Shown piece after piece: positions 16,069 to 25,088 of a stretch of DNA of 64,000 nucleotides; the stretch's first letter is position 1; every line of letters starts with the position of its first letter. The notes beneath the pieces are model-generated. The model had not been told where the DNA came from. It worked only from the letters and a program-made list of their open reading frames with translations, and ran no database searches. The translations under genes were made by a program, and so were the position numbers. Source of the stretch: Shinella sp. CPCC 101442 (GTDB lineage Bacteria > Pseudomonadota > Alphaproteobacteria > Rhizobiales > Rhizobiaceae); contig NZ_JALIQS010000005.1 of assembly GCF_024704725.1 (NCBI RefSeq), positions 308,688-372,687 of the forward strand. Reading direction: 5' to 3'.

Positions 16069-17286
16069 ATGATCGGAATTGAAGACGTGAGTGGGCCGCG
16101 CAAGGGGTTGAGTGTTTTTGCGCGTATCCTCATGGCCGGTGCGGCCTTGACGCTTTCGGGTTGTGTGGTCCCGAACGACGGGCCTCTGACCCAGGAAGTG
16201 CTCTCCGCCGGCGCTGGCGGCAAAGCCTACGAAATCCCTCAGACCAAGCTTATCTTCGATGTCGTCAGCATCGACCAGCGCGTGGCCACCAGCGTGAACG
16301 CGGGTACGCGCCAGGGCTTCGCCAGCACCTTCGGTCTGGGCAGCGGCGGCAGCACACCGGTTATCGGCGTTGGCGACCGTCTTGAAGTCACGATCTTCGA
16401 AGCCGGGCCGGATGGGTTGTTTTCGACGTCCGAGCGCAAATCGACGAGCATTCCCGTCGTCGTGCAGCCGGATGGCCACGGCCAGATTCCCTATGTCGGT
16501 TCCGTCCGCTTCGCCGGCATGACCATCGATTCCGCCCGCTCGACGATCGTCGATGCATTGAAGGCAAAAGCTGTCGAGCCCGACGTGATCGTGGCGATGG
16601 GAGACAATGCCTCACGCACGGTTTCTGTGCAGGGCGCGGTGAACAAGTCCACTATCGTTCCACTCGGGCTCAACGGCCTGCATCTCAGCGAAGTGCTGGC
16701 CATGGCGGGCGGCGCTTCCAACGCGCCTTACGATACTTATGTCAGCCTGAAGCGCGGCGGTCGCTCGCGCTCGGTACTGCTGCAGACGATCATCGACAAT
16801 CCGAGGGACGACATCTACGTCAAGCCGGACGATCAGATCTACGTTACCTTCGACCCGCAGACCTTCTCGGCGCTCGGCCAGACGGAAAAGAGCGGCAAGA
16901 TTGCCTTCAACGCCGCAAAGCTCAGCCTCGTCGAAGCTGCGGCGCTCGCTGGTGGCGGCAATATCGCAACGGCCGATCCCAAGGGCTATTTCGTCTTCCG
17001 TTACGAGGATGAAAGCGTCTACCGCAGTGTCGTCGGCGACGATCGCTTCCGTGACCTGATTTCCCGCGGCATGGCCCCGGATGGAGAGGGACGCTACCCG
17101 ATCGTCTATCGCCTGGATCTGGGAGCGACGCAAAGCTACATCGTTGCGCAGAACTTCCCAGTGCGGAACAAGGACGTGATTTATCTGTCGCGCCATGTGG
17201 CGACGGACCTCGCGAAATTCCTGAGCATCATTTCCAGCGGATCCAGCGCGGCCTACAATATCACGCGCACGACCAGAACGTTCTGA
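16069..17286 (+). CDS. Capsular polysaccharide export outer-membrane lipoprotein (Wza/KpsD type)
   Basis: A 405-residue lipoprotein with signal and lipobox (AGAALTLSGCVVP). A Poly_export domain follows (about residues 100-190, GVGDRLEVTIFE and GHGQIPYVGSVRFAGMT), then SLBB-like repeats. By length it is closer to Wza than to E. coli KpsD (about 560 residues). It would form the outer-membrane exit for the capsule assembled by the kps genes that follow. The start at 16069 is preceded by a weak AGGAA; an alternative start at 16006 would place 21 residues before the signal and is disfavoured. The next gene begins 82 bp downstream. Confidence 0.88.
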   Translation: MIGIEDVSGPRKGLSVFARILMAGAALTLSGCVVPNDGPLTQEVLSAGAGGKAYEIPQTKLIFDVVSIDQRVATSVNAGTRQGFASTFGLGSGGSTPVIGVGDRLEVTIFEAGPDGLFSTSERKSTSIPVVVQPDGHGQIPYVGSVRFAGMTIDSARSTIVDALKAKAVEPDVIVAMGDNASRTVSVQGAVNKSTIVPLGLNGLHLSEVLAMAGGASNAPYDTYVSLKRGGRSRSVLLQTIIDNPRDDIYVKPDDQIYVTFDPQTFSALGQTEKSGKIAFNAAKLSLVEAAALAGGGNIATADPKGYFVFRYEDESVYRSVVGDDRFRDLISRGMAPDGEGRYPIVYRLDLGATQSYIVAQNFPVRNKDVIYLSRHVATDLAKFLSIISSGSSAAYNITRTTRTF

Positions 17287-17368
17287 CGGCGTTTTGAGCG
17301 GATAGGCCGTGGCATCCGAAAATGCTGCGGAGCGCTTGCGGCGATCCGCCTGATCGATAGGAAGCTGG

Positions 17369-19396
17369 ATGGCCGATCGGGCACGCAAAACCTATGCGCT
17401 TCTATCACGTGGCCTCTGGCAGCAGCGGCAGGATATCGCACGGTTGCTCGATGCCGACATAGTTGCCTGGCCCTTCGTTCTTCCAGGCAGGATCGACGGC
17501 TTTGTCGGCTGGGGACGGCGCCCGTCGGGTATGCGCGCCGTTCGGCTTGCCAAACGGTTCGGCAAGGAAATCCTCACGCTGGAGGACGGCTTTCTGCGTG
17601 GCTTTGCGCCAGGGCAGGGGGAGCCGAGCCATTCCTATGTGATCGACCGGCAGGGCATCTATTTCGATGCACGCTATCCGAGCGATCTCGATAGCCTGCT
17701 GGCCCAGCCTCAGACCGATCCTCAGGCGCTCGGCCGCGCGCGCCGGCTGATCGCGCAGCTGCGGCAAGAGCGCCTGTCCAAATACAACAACAGCCCGCTG
17801 CTCACCCCCGCAGCTGCCGGCGTGCCGCAGGGCCGCCCCTTTGTCCTTCTCGTCGATCAGGTCGCGGGCGATGCCTCCATTGCGGGAGCCGGCGCGAGCG
17901 CGGGGCGTTTCCAGGCGATGCTGGAGCATGCTGCCGCATCCAATCCCGGCAAGACGCTTGTCGTGCGCATCCATCCCGCGGCCGGTGAGAGAAGCCTGTT
18001 GCGACAGGCCGCAACGGCGCTCGGACTGTCGATCGTCGTGCCGGAGCGCATGAATCCGTGGCCGTTGCTGGAAGAGGCCGAAAGCGTCTACACGGTATCG
18101 AGCCAACTCGGTTTCGAAGCCCTCATGGCCGGCCGGCCGGTTCACTGTTTCGGTTCGACCTACTATTCCGGCCGAGGGCTGACGACGGACCACGGCGAAT
18201 TGAATGCCGGCAAGCCGCCGGCCTCGCTGGAACAGGTTTTTCACGCGGCCTTTCTCGAATATGCGCGCTATCTAGACCTTCACACGCGGCTGGCCTGCAC
18301 CGCGGAGCATGCGGTAGAGCAGGCGGTCGCCGTTCGCAATCAACGCTCCCGCCTCGAATACAAGGTTTTTACGGTCGGGTTTTCACCGTGGAAGCGCCGC
18401 GCCATGACGCCATTCCTCAAGGGCATGGTGGGGGATCCCGTTCATATGCGCAGAATGGACGCTGCCGTGCCGGCGGCGCAGGCGGCGGGCGGCGTCGTGG
18501 CGGTCTGGGGCAGTGACAGGCCTCTGCCTGTTTCCGTGCCTGCTGTTCGCCTCGAGGACGGTTTCATCCGCTCGAAAGGCCTCGGCGTGACCCTGACGCT
18601 GCCCTCCTCCATCGCTATCGACGACGAACATGTCTATTACGACGCGCGGGGGGCGAGTCGGCTTGAAACCATCATAGCGGAGGGCGTTTTCGACGAGCCG
18701 CTGCGGGCGCGGGCGCGGAGCCTCGCCCAGCTCCTTATCCAGCGCGGTGTTTCGAAATACAATCTCGGTACGGCGGCCGACCTGCCTGTCGTGGCGGAAG
18801 GGCGCGTGAAAATCCTCGTCCCCGGCCAGGTGGAGAAGGATGCCTCTATCCGCTACGGTTCACCGCAGGTGCGTACCAATGCGGGTCTCGTCGCTGCGGT
18901 GCGCAGGCTCTATCCAGGTGCTTTCATCGTCTACAAGCCACATCCGGATGTGGTGTCAGGCGTAAGGGATGGCGGCGAGGAGCCGCGCGATGCCGACAGG
19001 ATCGTGCGGAGCGGCGACATCCTTCAGTGGATTGCCTGGGCGGATCGCGTGGAGACCATAACCTCGCTTACCGGTTTCGAGGCGCTTCTGCGTGGCAAGG
19101 CGGTCGGCGTGCACGGCATGCCCTTCTATGCCGGCTGGGGTCTTACCGAAGATCGCCTGGTCATGCCGCGCCGCACGCGCCGAATCGATCTCGACATGCT
19201 TGTTGCCGCAAGCCTGATTCTCTATCCGCTTTATGTGCATCCGCTGAGCGGCTTGCCGTGCCGGCCGGAAGACCTCGTCGAGGAAATTTCCAGCGGTGCC
19301 TTGAAAAAGTCCGGTCCGCTGGCGATGCTTCTTTTAGGTGCGGCGCAGCAAATTAACCGCTTGGGAGTACTTTTGCGCGACTCGAAGTTGCGCTAG
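17369..19396 (+). CDS. kpsC: KpsC-type capsule beta-Kdo transferase, two-module
   Basis: A 675-residue cytoplasmic enzyme with two related halves. Each carries LEDGF (TLEDGFLRGF and RLEDGFIRSKG), KYN (LSKYNNSPLL and VSKYNLGTA) and a late STxGFEALM/LLRGKxVxxxG block (VSSQLGFEALMAGRPV and TSLTGFEALLRGKAV). In group 2 capsule systems KpsC extends a poly-Kdo linker on the phosphatidylglycerol terminus, with one module per linkage. The start follows AGGAAG. It stands between the export lipoprotein and kpsS genes, and conserved residues are seen in both halves, so both modules are probably active. Confidence 0.92.
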   Translation: MADRARKTYALLSRGLWQQRQDIARLLDADIVAWPFVLPGRIDGFVGWGRRPSGMRAVRLAKRFGKEILTLEDGFLRGFAPGQGEPSHSYVIDRQGIYFDARYPSDLDSLLAQPQTDPQALGRARRLIAQLRQERLSKYNNSPLLTPAAAGVPQGRPFVLLVDQVAGDASIAGAGASAGRFQAMLEHAAASNPGKTLVVRIHPAAGERSLLRQAATALGLSIVVPERMNPWPLLEEAESVYTVSSQLGFEALMAGRPVHCFGSTYYSGRGLTTDHGELNAGKPPASLEQVFHAAFLEYARYLDLHTRLACTAEHAVEQAVAVRNQRSRLEYKVFTVGFSPWKRRAMTPFLKGMVGDPVHMRRMDAAVPAAQAAGGVVAVWGSDRPLPVSVPAVRLEDGFIRSKGLGVTLTLPSSIAIDDEHVYYDARGASRLETIIAEGVFDEPLRARARSLAQLLIQRGVSKYNLGTAADLPVVAEGRVKILVPGQVEKDASIRYGSPQVRTNAGLVAAVRRLYPGAFIVYKPHPDVVSGVRDGGEEPRDADRIVRSGDILQWIAWADRVETITSLTGFEALLRGKAVGVHGMPFYAGWGLTEDRLVMPRRTRRIDLDMLVAASLILYPLYVHPLSGLPCRPEDLVEEISSGALKKSGPLAMLLLGAAQQINRLGVLLRDSKLR

Positions 19397-19575
19397 TGTG
19401 GTCAGCGGCAAATGCGTAGGGAATGCGTCCCGGGCACGCGTTCCCGTGGAAGCAGTTTGCTTGTACATGCAGTGCATGGGATTTTCGGGGAAGGGCGGCG
19501 GATGCGGTTGCTAAAAAGACAGGTTTATGCGATGACGAGTGCCTTCAGCACTATTCCGAGTTGAGTCAGCCTGTC

Positions 19576-21003
19576 ATGACTGTACAGCATGATCAAGATT
19601 TGAAGGCGGATCACTCCGAGTCCGAGCACGCCTCTCTGCGCGGCCCGCGCCTGATCAATCTTTCGCTACGTCGTAAGCTTTCGAAGCGTTTTCCCTCCAA
19701 GAGCGCGCCACGCGTGCTCATGTTGCAGGGTCCGGTCGGTCCGTTCTTCCGGAAAGTGCAGGCCCTTCTCAACCAAAAGGGTTTTGAGGCCTGGCGCGTT
19801 TGCTTCAATGCAGGCGATCGGCTTTTTGCCCGCGGCAGCCAGAATCTTCATTTCTCCGGCACGGCAGAGGCTTGGCGTGATTGGTTTACCGAGATCGTTG
19901 GTGAGCACGGCTTCGACTATGTGGTGCTTTTCGGCTGCGAGCGCGAAGTTCACAGGATCGCGATAGAGCAGTGTGCAGCCGTGGGCGTTCCCGTCCTCTG
20001 TCTCGAAGAGGGCTATATTCGCCCCGGTTTCGTGACGATGGAGCTTGGCGGCAACAATTGGCGCTCCCCGATCATGGGTAAGCTGCCGGCGGAGGACGAC
20101 GCCGAATCGAAGCTGGAGCGACCAAAGGGCGTGAGCTACCCCTCCTCTTTCGGTGCTATGGCGACCTACGCCTATACCTATTTTGCCGCTCGCGGCGTGT
20201 TTTCCAAGCCAAGCGAGCGCAAGCTTTTTCATAAGCCTAAGCGCTCGTTCGTGCGGGAAATGTTCTACTGGATCAAGAACTACTATCGCAAGTTCAGCAA
20301 TCTCGGCCGCAACTATCGCAGTATGGAGCGATTGCTCGAGCATCACGACAAGCGGTACTATCTGGTCCCCTTGCAGGTGCATGACGATGGCCAGCTTGGC
20401 GCCGCCGCAGGCGGCTGGAGCAACCAGAAGCTCATTCTGAAGTCGATCGTCTCGTTCGCGCGAAATGCGCCGGTGGCATCTCAGCTCGTGTTCAAGATCC
20501 ACCCGATGGAGCGGGGGCACAGCCAGGACAGTCAGTTCATCCGCCAGGTGAGCGTCCTGAACAATGTGGCGGACCGGGTCCATATCCTTGACGGTGGTTC
20601 GCTGGGGCTTTTGACGCGCCATTCCGCCGGCATGGTGACGATCAACAGCACGTCCGGTCTTTCGGCCTTGCTGCATGGTGTTCCACTTGCTGTCCTGGGG
20701 CAGGCATTCTACCGGCATCCAGTCCTTGCCCATTGTGTAAACAAGGGCATCGAGCTTGATCAGTTTTGGTCGTCTGGCCATGTGGCTCCTGCGAACCTGC
20801 GGCGCGAGTATCTGAACTGGATCAATCGTAAATGCCTGCAGCCCGGCGATTTTTACGCCTACGAGGGCATGGAAGTGGCGGCGAACTCGCTTCTGGCAAA
20901 GCTTCGCGCCATTGATGAGGCTGCTGGATCGGTTACCCCGCTACGTCTGCCGGTGGACTATGCGCCCGAGCGTTTGCGCTCCGTCGGTGGGACAGCGATC
21001 TGA
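19576..21003 (+). CDS. kpsS: KpsS-type capsule beta-Kdo transferase
   Basis: A 475-residue protein of the Capsule_synth family. VLMLQGPVGPFFRKVQALL is the characteristic N-terminal block. LCLEEGYIRPGFVT and the late NSTSGLSALLHGVPLAVLG correspond to the conserved active-site regions of KpsS/KpsC. KpsS is thought to add the first Kdo to the lipid acceptor. The ATG at 19576 lacks a clear ribosome binding site and the frame extends to 19423, so the start is uncertain. The gene converges on kpsT, whose stop lies 33 bp away. Confidence 0.88.
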   Translation: MTVQHDQDLKADHSESEHASLRGPRLINLSLRRKLSKRFPSKSAPRVLMLQGPVGPFFRKVQALLNQKGFEAWRVCFNAGDRLFARGSQNLHFSGTAEAWRDWFTEIVGEHGFDYVVLFGCEREVHRIAIEQCAAVGVPVLCLEEGYIRPGFVTMELGGNNWRSPIMGKLPAEDDAESKLERPKGVSYPSSFGAMATYAYTYFAARGVFSKPSERKLFHKPKRSFVREMFYWIKNYYRKFSNLGRNYRSMERLLEHHDKRYYLVPLQVHDDGQLGAAAGGWSNQKLILKSIVSFARNAPVASQLVFKIHPMERGHSQDSQFIRQVSVLNNVADRVHILDGGSLGLLTRHSAGMVTINSTSGLSALLHGVPLAVLGQAFYRHPVLAHCVNKGIELDQFWSSGHVAPANLRREYLNWINRKCLQPGDFYAYEGMEVAANSLLAKLRAIDEAAGSVTPLRLPVDYAPERLRSVGGTAI

Positions 21004-21035
21004 TTTCACAACATCGTTGAAGGGGGGATCGGCTT

Positions 21036-21722
21036 TCAGGCCGATTTGCGCTGTGCTGCCGAACTGGAGCGCAGAATCTCTTCATGAACCTGAATGGCTT
21101 CCTCGATATCGTTGAAGAAGGTCAGCGTCCCATTGTTCATCACCCCGCCGACATCGCAAAACGATCGAAGCAGACCTGCCGAGTGCGAGACGAGCAGAAG
21201 AGAGGCGTTTTCCCGCCGTTGCTCGAAGACTTCCTTGCACTTCTTCTTGAAAGTCGAATCCCCGACCGCGATGACCTCATCGATCAGGTAATACTCGAAC
21301 TCGATCGCCATACAGATGCCGAAGGAAAGGCGCGCTTTCATACCGGCGGAGTAGGTCCTGACCGGCATATCCAGATATGGGCCCAGTTCCGAGAATTCCG
21401 CGACGAAGTCGAGCACTTTGTTGCGGGGCTTGCCGTAGATATCGGCGATGAAGCGGGTGTTCTGGGCGCCGGTGAGCTTGCCGTGTACGCCACCTTTGAA
21501 TCCCAGCGGCCAGGAAATCTTGCCATCGCGCAGAATGCGCCCAGAGTCCGGCATTTCACTGCCGGAAATCATGCTCATGAGCGTGGATTTTCCCGCACCG
21601 TTCCTGCCGAGGATGCCGATATTGATGCCGGGAGGAAAGGTTGCGGTGAAGTTTTCGAGAATGATTTTCTTGCCACCGCCGGGGCGAGGGTAGGCTTTGC
21701 TGACGTTGTCGAAAATGATCAT
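21036..21722 (-). CDS. kpsT: Capsule polysaccharide ABC exporter ATPase
   Basis: A 228-residue ATPase. The Walker A motif is GRNGAGKST, the signature is YSAGMKARLSF and Walker B is YYLIDEVIAVGD. The GTPP-like/KpsT-specific form of the signature (SAGM) marks polysaccharide and O-antigen exporters. It energises the KpsM channel. The start overlaps the kpsM stop by ATGA, so the two are translationally coupled. Confidence 0.94.
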   Translation of the reverse strand: MIIFDNVSKAYPRPGGGKKIILENFTATFPPGINIGILGRNGAGKSTLMSMISGSEMPDSGRILRDGKISWPLGFKGGVHGKLTGAQNTRFIADIYGKPRNKVLDFVAEFSELGPYLDMPVRTYSAGMKARLSFGICMAIEFEYYLIDEVIAVGDSTFKKKCKEVFEQRRENASLLLVSHSAGLLRSFCDVGGVMNNGTLTFFNDIEEAIQVHEEILRSSSAAQRKSA

Positions 21723-22549
21723 GAGGCGACGATCTTTCGGCGGAAGATGCGCTCGACGCTCAAGGCGATCACAAGCAGGCCAGTAGAAACACCAAGCAGA
21801 TACTGTTTGCTCAGCAAGGCGTTATAATCAAGATAGGTGGATGTGCGGAACCATTCAACGCAATGCAAAAACGGGTTCCACCAGAGAATGGCCTGAAATT
21901 CCGGCGGCAGCTGGGTCGGCACGAAGAAAACCCCGGACGCCAGCATAAGGGGCATGCTGAGCATATTCATGAAGGTGTCATAGCGCGGAACAAGAGCACT
22001 GAACATCGCGTTGAACGTCGCAAAGGAGAGCGCGAAGTACAGGATCGCCAGCAGGCCTTCCGCAAAATCGGCGGGATAAACGATAACTGATCTATCCATC
22101 ATGAGAGAAAGTCCGCCCATGAACAGCCAGCAGATGATCAGCCAGATCGTAGATTCGGTGAGGAAAGTGGCAATGATGGTATCCAGCGGACGGACCAGCG
22201 GATAGGTCAACATCGGTTGGTTGCTGATGATTGCCCGTTCCGTCTTGCGCGCGATGCCACGCGTCATACGGAAACCGAAAATGCCGGTCAGAAAGAAGAG
22301 TAGGGCACTATCCCCGAATGGTACCCCCGCGCGCATCCACGCATGGATGAGAAGGTAGACGCTGACATAGGCGACTGGTTCGATCAGAACCCAGACGAAG
22401 CCCATACGGCTTTCGCCGAAACGTGTCACTGCGCTTCTCACCACCAGCGCAGCGATGATCCGCATGTTCTCGCTGAGAGCGTAGGCGAAATTCTTCTCGG
22501 TTACCACCTTCATCACACCGCTCGGTCTCTTCGCGCCGTCAGATCGCAT
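21719..22549 (-). CDS. kpsM: Capsule polysaccharide ABC exporter permease
   Basis: A 276-residue ABC-2 type inner-membrane protein with about six hydrophobic segments (for example YVSVYLLIHAWMRAG, ALLFFLTGIFGFRM, LLVIALSVERIF). The family block LPPEFQAILWWNPFLHCVEWFR near the C-terminus is clear. It forms the capsule channel with KpsT. The frame starts at 22549, overlapping the end of kpsE by 11 bases; a second ATG at 22513 (MKVVTEKNFAYAL) would give a length closer to that of other KpsM proteins. Confidence 0.92.
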   Translation of the reverse strand: MRSDGAKRPSGVMKVVTEKNFAYALSENMRIIAALVVRSAVTRFGESRMGFVWVLIEPVAYVSVYLLIHAWMRAGVPFGDSALLFFLTGIFGFRMTRGIARKTERAIISNQPMLTYPLVRPLDTIIATFLTESTIWLIICWLFMGGLSLMMDRSVIVYPADFAEGLLAILYFALSFATFNAMFSALVPRYDTFMNMLSMPLMLASGVFFVPTQLPPEFQAILWWNPFLHCVEWFRTSTYLDYNALLSKQYLLGVSTGLLVIALSVERIFRRKIVAS

Positions 22550-23933
22550 GATCCTTGACGGAGCGGAATACGAAGTAGCCGATGACCCAAAGGCTGATCG
22601 ACGACAGGAGGACGATGCCCGTGTTCAGCAGGCTGAAAGGATAGAGGGCGACTTCCGGCTCACGCGGCGGGACATAGACGGCGAAATACCGCTCTTGCTT
22701 CTGAGCTTCCTGCATCGCTGCTTCCAGTGCCGCCAGCGACGCCGTATAGGCCTTCACTGCAAATTCCTGCTCGACACCGAGTTCCGAGAAACGGCTGATC
22801 ATCTGCGGCAGGGCGCTCGAGGTGTCGGTGCCGCTGCGCGTCGTCTTGCCGTCGGCTGGTTGATCGACGTCACCGGTGAGGCGGTTCCGCTGTTCGATCA
22901 ATTGCGCTTCCAGCGCGCTGATCTTGCGTTCGATCACGCGTGCGGACGGGGCGTCGCTGCTGATGGAATCGACGAGCGCCTTGTAGCGTGTGCGAAGGCT
23001 TGCCAGCTCCTGCTCGAGCGAGCTGATGATCGTCGCTTCCATAGTGGCAACTGTCGCCGGATCGACCGCTTGCTCGTTGATCTGCAATTCGGTCATCTGC
23101 TTGCGAATATTGCGCAGACGTTCCTCGGAACGCGCTACCTGCTGATTGGCAACATCGACAACCTGTCGGCGCGTCTTGTCCGAAAGGGTGTTCACGAGAT
23201 GCTCGGAAACCGACAGAATGGATTGAGACACCTGCGTCGCGTCGGTCGGGGAGAACGCGAAGACGCGCATCGTCACGTTGCCGGTGGTGGAGTTGAAGCT
23301 GACATCGACCATGTCGCGCCAATAGTCGCGGAATTCGTCCAGCGAGCGCGTGTCATTTTCACGATAAAGAAAATCGATGTTCGGTCGGGAGTAGACCGTC
23401 CTGATGTCGACGCCAGTCTGTTCGCGGATGTCGGGCAAAATTTGGGCGGAGTGGATATAGTCCGCGACGATATAGGAATCGCCGGACTGCAAGCCTCCTC
23501 CGACAAGCGCGGGTATTCCGAGACCACTGAGGGATGATTGGTTGGCGCCACGAACCGAAAACTGCGTTTCGACGACATATTGCGGGCTGGCGATGAAGGC
23601 GAAGTAGAGTGCGGTCAGGATCGTCGGGACAACCACTACGAGGCCGAAGGATATCTGCGTCCACGGGAGCTTCCGCTTCCGCTTCGGCATCTCCGGCAGG
23701 GTCATGATCTTCTTGACGATGTCGGTTTTCGTGCGCGCGCGCGCGCCTAGGTCTTCTTCGTCGTTGGCATCGGGATCTGGCGCACGCCTGGAGGGCACCC
23801 TCTTGAGGGCAACGACCTTCTTGTCTTCCGCCCGCTGTTTGACACGCTGCTTGGCGATATCGAGCAGGCTGCTGGCTCCGGTGGCGACGTGGGGCTGGGC
23901 TTCCGCCTCTACGGGCGTCTTCTCTTCTTTCAC
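22539..23933 (-). CDS. kpsE: Capsule export polysaccharide co-polymerase (KpsE/Wzz-like)
   Basis: A 464-residue inner-membrane protein. A charged cytoplasmic N-terminal extension of about 95 residues precedes TM1 (ISFGLVVVVPTILTALYFAFI). The periplasmic part starts VVETQFSVRG and includes a coiled coil (about residues 255-350). A second membrane segment lies near the C-terminus (LLNTGIVLLSSISLWVIGYF). KpsE bridges the KpsMT transporter and the outer-membrane exporter. It uses a GTG start. E. coli KpsE is about 380 residues, so the N-terminal extension is an addition. A (GC)7 tract lies inside the extension. Confidence 0.9.
   Translation of the reverse strand: MKEEKTPVEAEAQPHVATGASSLLDIAKQRVKQRAEDKKVVALKRVPSRRAPDPDANDEEDLGARARTKTDIVKKIMTLPEMPKRKRKLPWTQISFGLVVVVPTILTALYFAFIASPQYVVETQFSVRGANQSSLSGLGIPALVGGGLQSGDSYIVADYIHSAQILPDIREQTGVDIRTVYSRPNIDFLYRENDTRSLDEFRDYWRDMVDVSFNSTTGNVTMRVFAFSPTDATQVSQSILSVSEHLVNTLSDKTRRQVVDVANQQVARSEERLRNIRKQMTELQINEQAVDPATVATMEATIISSLEQELASLRTRYKALVDSISSDAPSARVIERKISALEAQLIEQRNRLTGDVDQPADGKTTRSGTDTSSALPQMISRFSELGVEQEFAVKAYTASLAALEAAMQEAQKQERYFAVYVPPREPEVALYPFSLLNTGIVLLSSISLWVIGYFVFRSVKDHAI
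23733..23746. repeat. (GC)7 dinucleotide tract inside kpsE
   Basis: Seven GC units in a row encode part of the Ala-Arg-Ala-Arg stretch of the KpsE N-terminal extension. Dinucleotide runs can slip during replication, and a two-base change here would shift the frame before the first membrane segment. Confidence 0.85.
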
Positions 23934-24116
23934 GTCGGACCACTCTTTCCCAAAGAAAACCGGTTAGTCGCCTAAATGCTTACCATCGGCAGATTATTCG
24001 AAATAACCTTTACAGACAACAAAAATGCCGCCTGGAATTCTGCGAAACAGTCCTCCAAGGCGAATTCCCGCATTTTCGAGTTCTCACTGCGTGCGTCTTC
24101 TCGTCGAGCAATCGGG

Positions 24117-24944
24117 TTATTTTGTGACCGGGGTCGCCGCGCCGCACCATCCGGCGCCCGAGGCGATGAAGTTCGGATTGGCGAAATCGGTGTCGTGGAG
24201 CTGCCGGCGTTTGCCGTAGATAAGGGTACTGCCGTCGAGCGTGCGGGTTTCGCCACCTGCTGCGCGCAGCACGGCATCGCCGGCGGCGGTGTCCCATTCC
24301 ATGGTGCGGCTGAAGCGGGGATAGACATCGGCAAGGCCCTCGGCGACGAGGCAGAATTTCAGCGAGGAGCCGATCGCGGTGCAGGCGTCGATGCCGTGGT
24401 CGTCGAGGAAGCGGGCAGTCTCCGGTGTATTGTGCGAGCGGCTGGCGACGGCGGTCAGCGCCTCACCGCGACCGCGGCAGCCGATACCTTGCCGGTTGCT
24501 GAGGGTGCGGCCATCTGCCACGGTGAAGCGTTCGGCGTGGCCATCGACGGCGATGAAGCCGATGGCAAGGGCGGGAGCGTAGACGATGCCGGCAATTGGA
24601 ACGCCTGCTTCGACAAGGGCGATGTTGACGGTGAACTCGTTGCGGCCGGCGACGAATTCCTTGGTGCCGTCGAGCGGGTCGACAAGGAAGAATAAGCCGC
24701 CGGAAATGTCGGGCATCTGGCCGGCGGCGACCGCCTCCTCCGCAACGACGGGGATTTTAGGGAAGTGCCGGGCGAGCGCTTCGAGAATCACGCGTTCGGC
24801 CTCCTCGTCCGCCTCGGTGACCGGGGAACTGTCGGGCTTGTAGTGCACGTCGGGGCCGGCGCTGTGAATGGCCATGATGGCGCGGCCGGCGGCGAGGGCT
24901 GCGCTCTCCATGACGCGTTTCAGCTCTGCTGTCTCTGCCTGCAT
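24117..24944 (-). CDS. cysQ: 3'(2'),5'-bisphosphate nucleotidase
   Basis: A 275-residue member of the inositol monophosphatase superfamily. DPLDGTKEF is the metal-binding motif and WDTAAGDAVLRAAGG the second signature; EEAVAAG and the early EADEEAERVI segment fit CysQ. It removes the 3'-phosphate from PAP made during sulfate assimilation or sulfotransfer, with Mg2+. It sits upstream of kpsE on the same strand across a 183-bp gap. In rhizobia cysQ often lies near surface-polysaccharide genes; a functional tie to capsule sulfation is not shown. Confidence 0.92.
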   Translation of the reverse strand: MQAETAELKRVMESAALAAGRAIMAIHSAGPDVHYKPDSSPVTEADEEAERVILEALARHFPKIPVVAEEAVAAGQMPDISGGLFFLVDPLDGTKEFVAGRNEFTVNIALVEAGVPIAGIVYAPALAIGFIAVDGHAERFTVADGRTLSNRQGIGCRGRGEALTAVASRSHNTPETARFLDDHGIDACTAIGSSLKFCLVAEGLADVYPRFSRTMEWDTAAGDAVLRAAGGETRTLDGSTLIYGKRRQLHDTDFANPNFIASGAGWCGAATPVTK

Positions 24945-25088
24945 CGTCCCTAGCCTTTCTGCCCCATGGCTTAGCCGCGGCTCGGTTGGAAAGCAAATAC
25001 TGCGTGTGGAAACCGCGCCGGACTTGCGCCACGGCCTTGCCGTTTGTGCTGCATATGCGAATGTGGTGCGACTGATCCGGGATTTTTC

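Noticed and set aside
21028..21045. ATCGGC-TTTCAG-GCCGAT between kpsS and kpsT as a terminator
   Set aside because: The stem is only six base pairs, lacks a T run and overlaps the kpsT stop; too weak to call.
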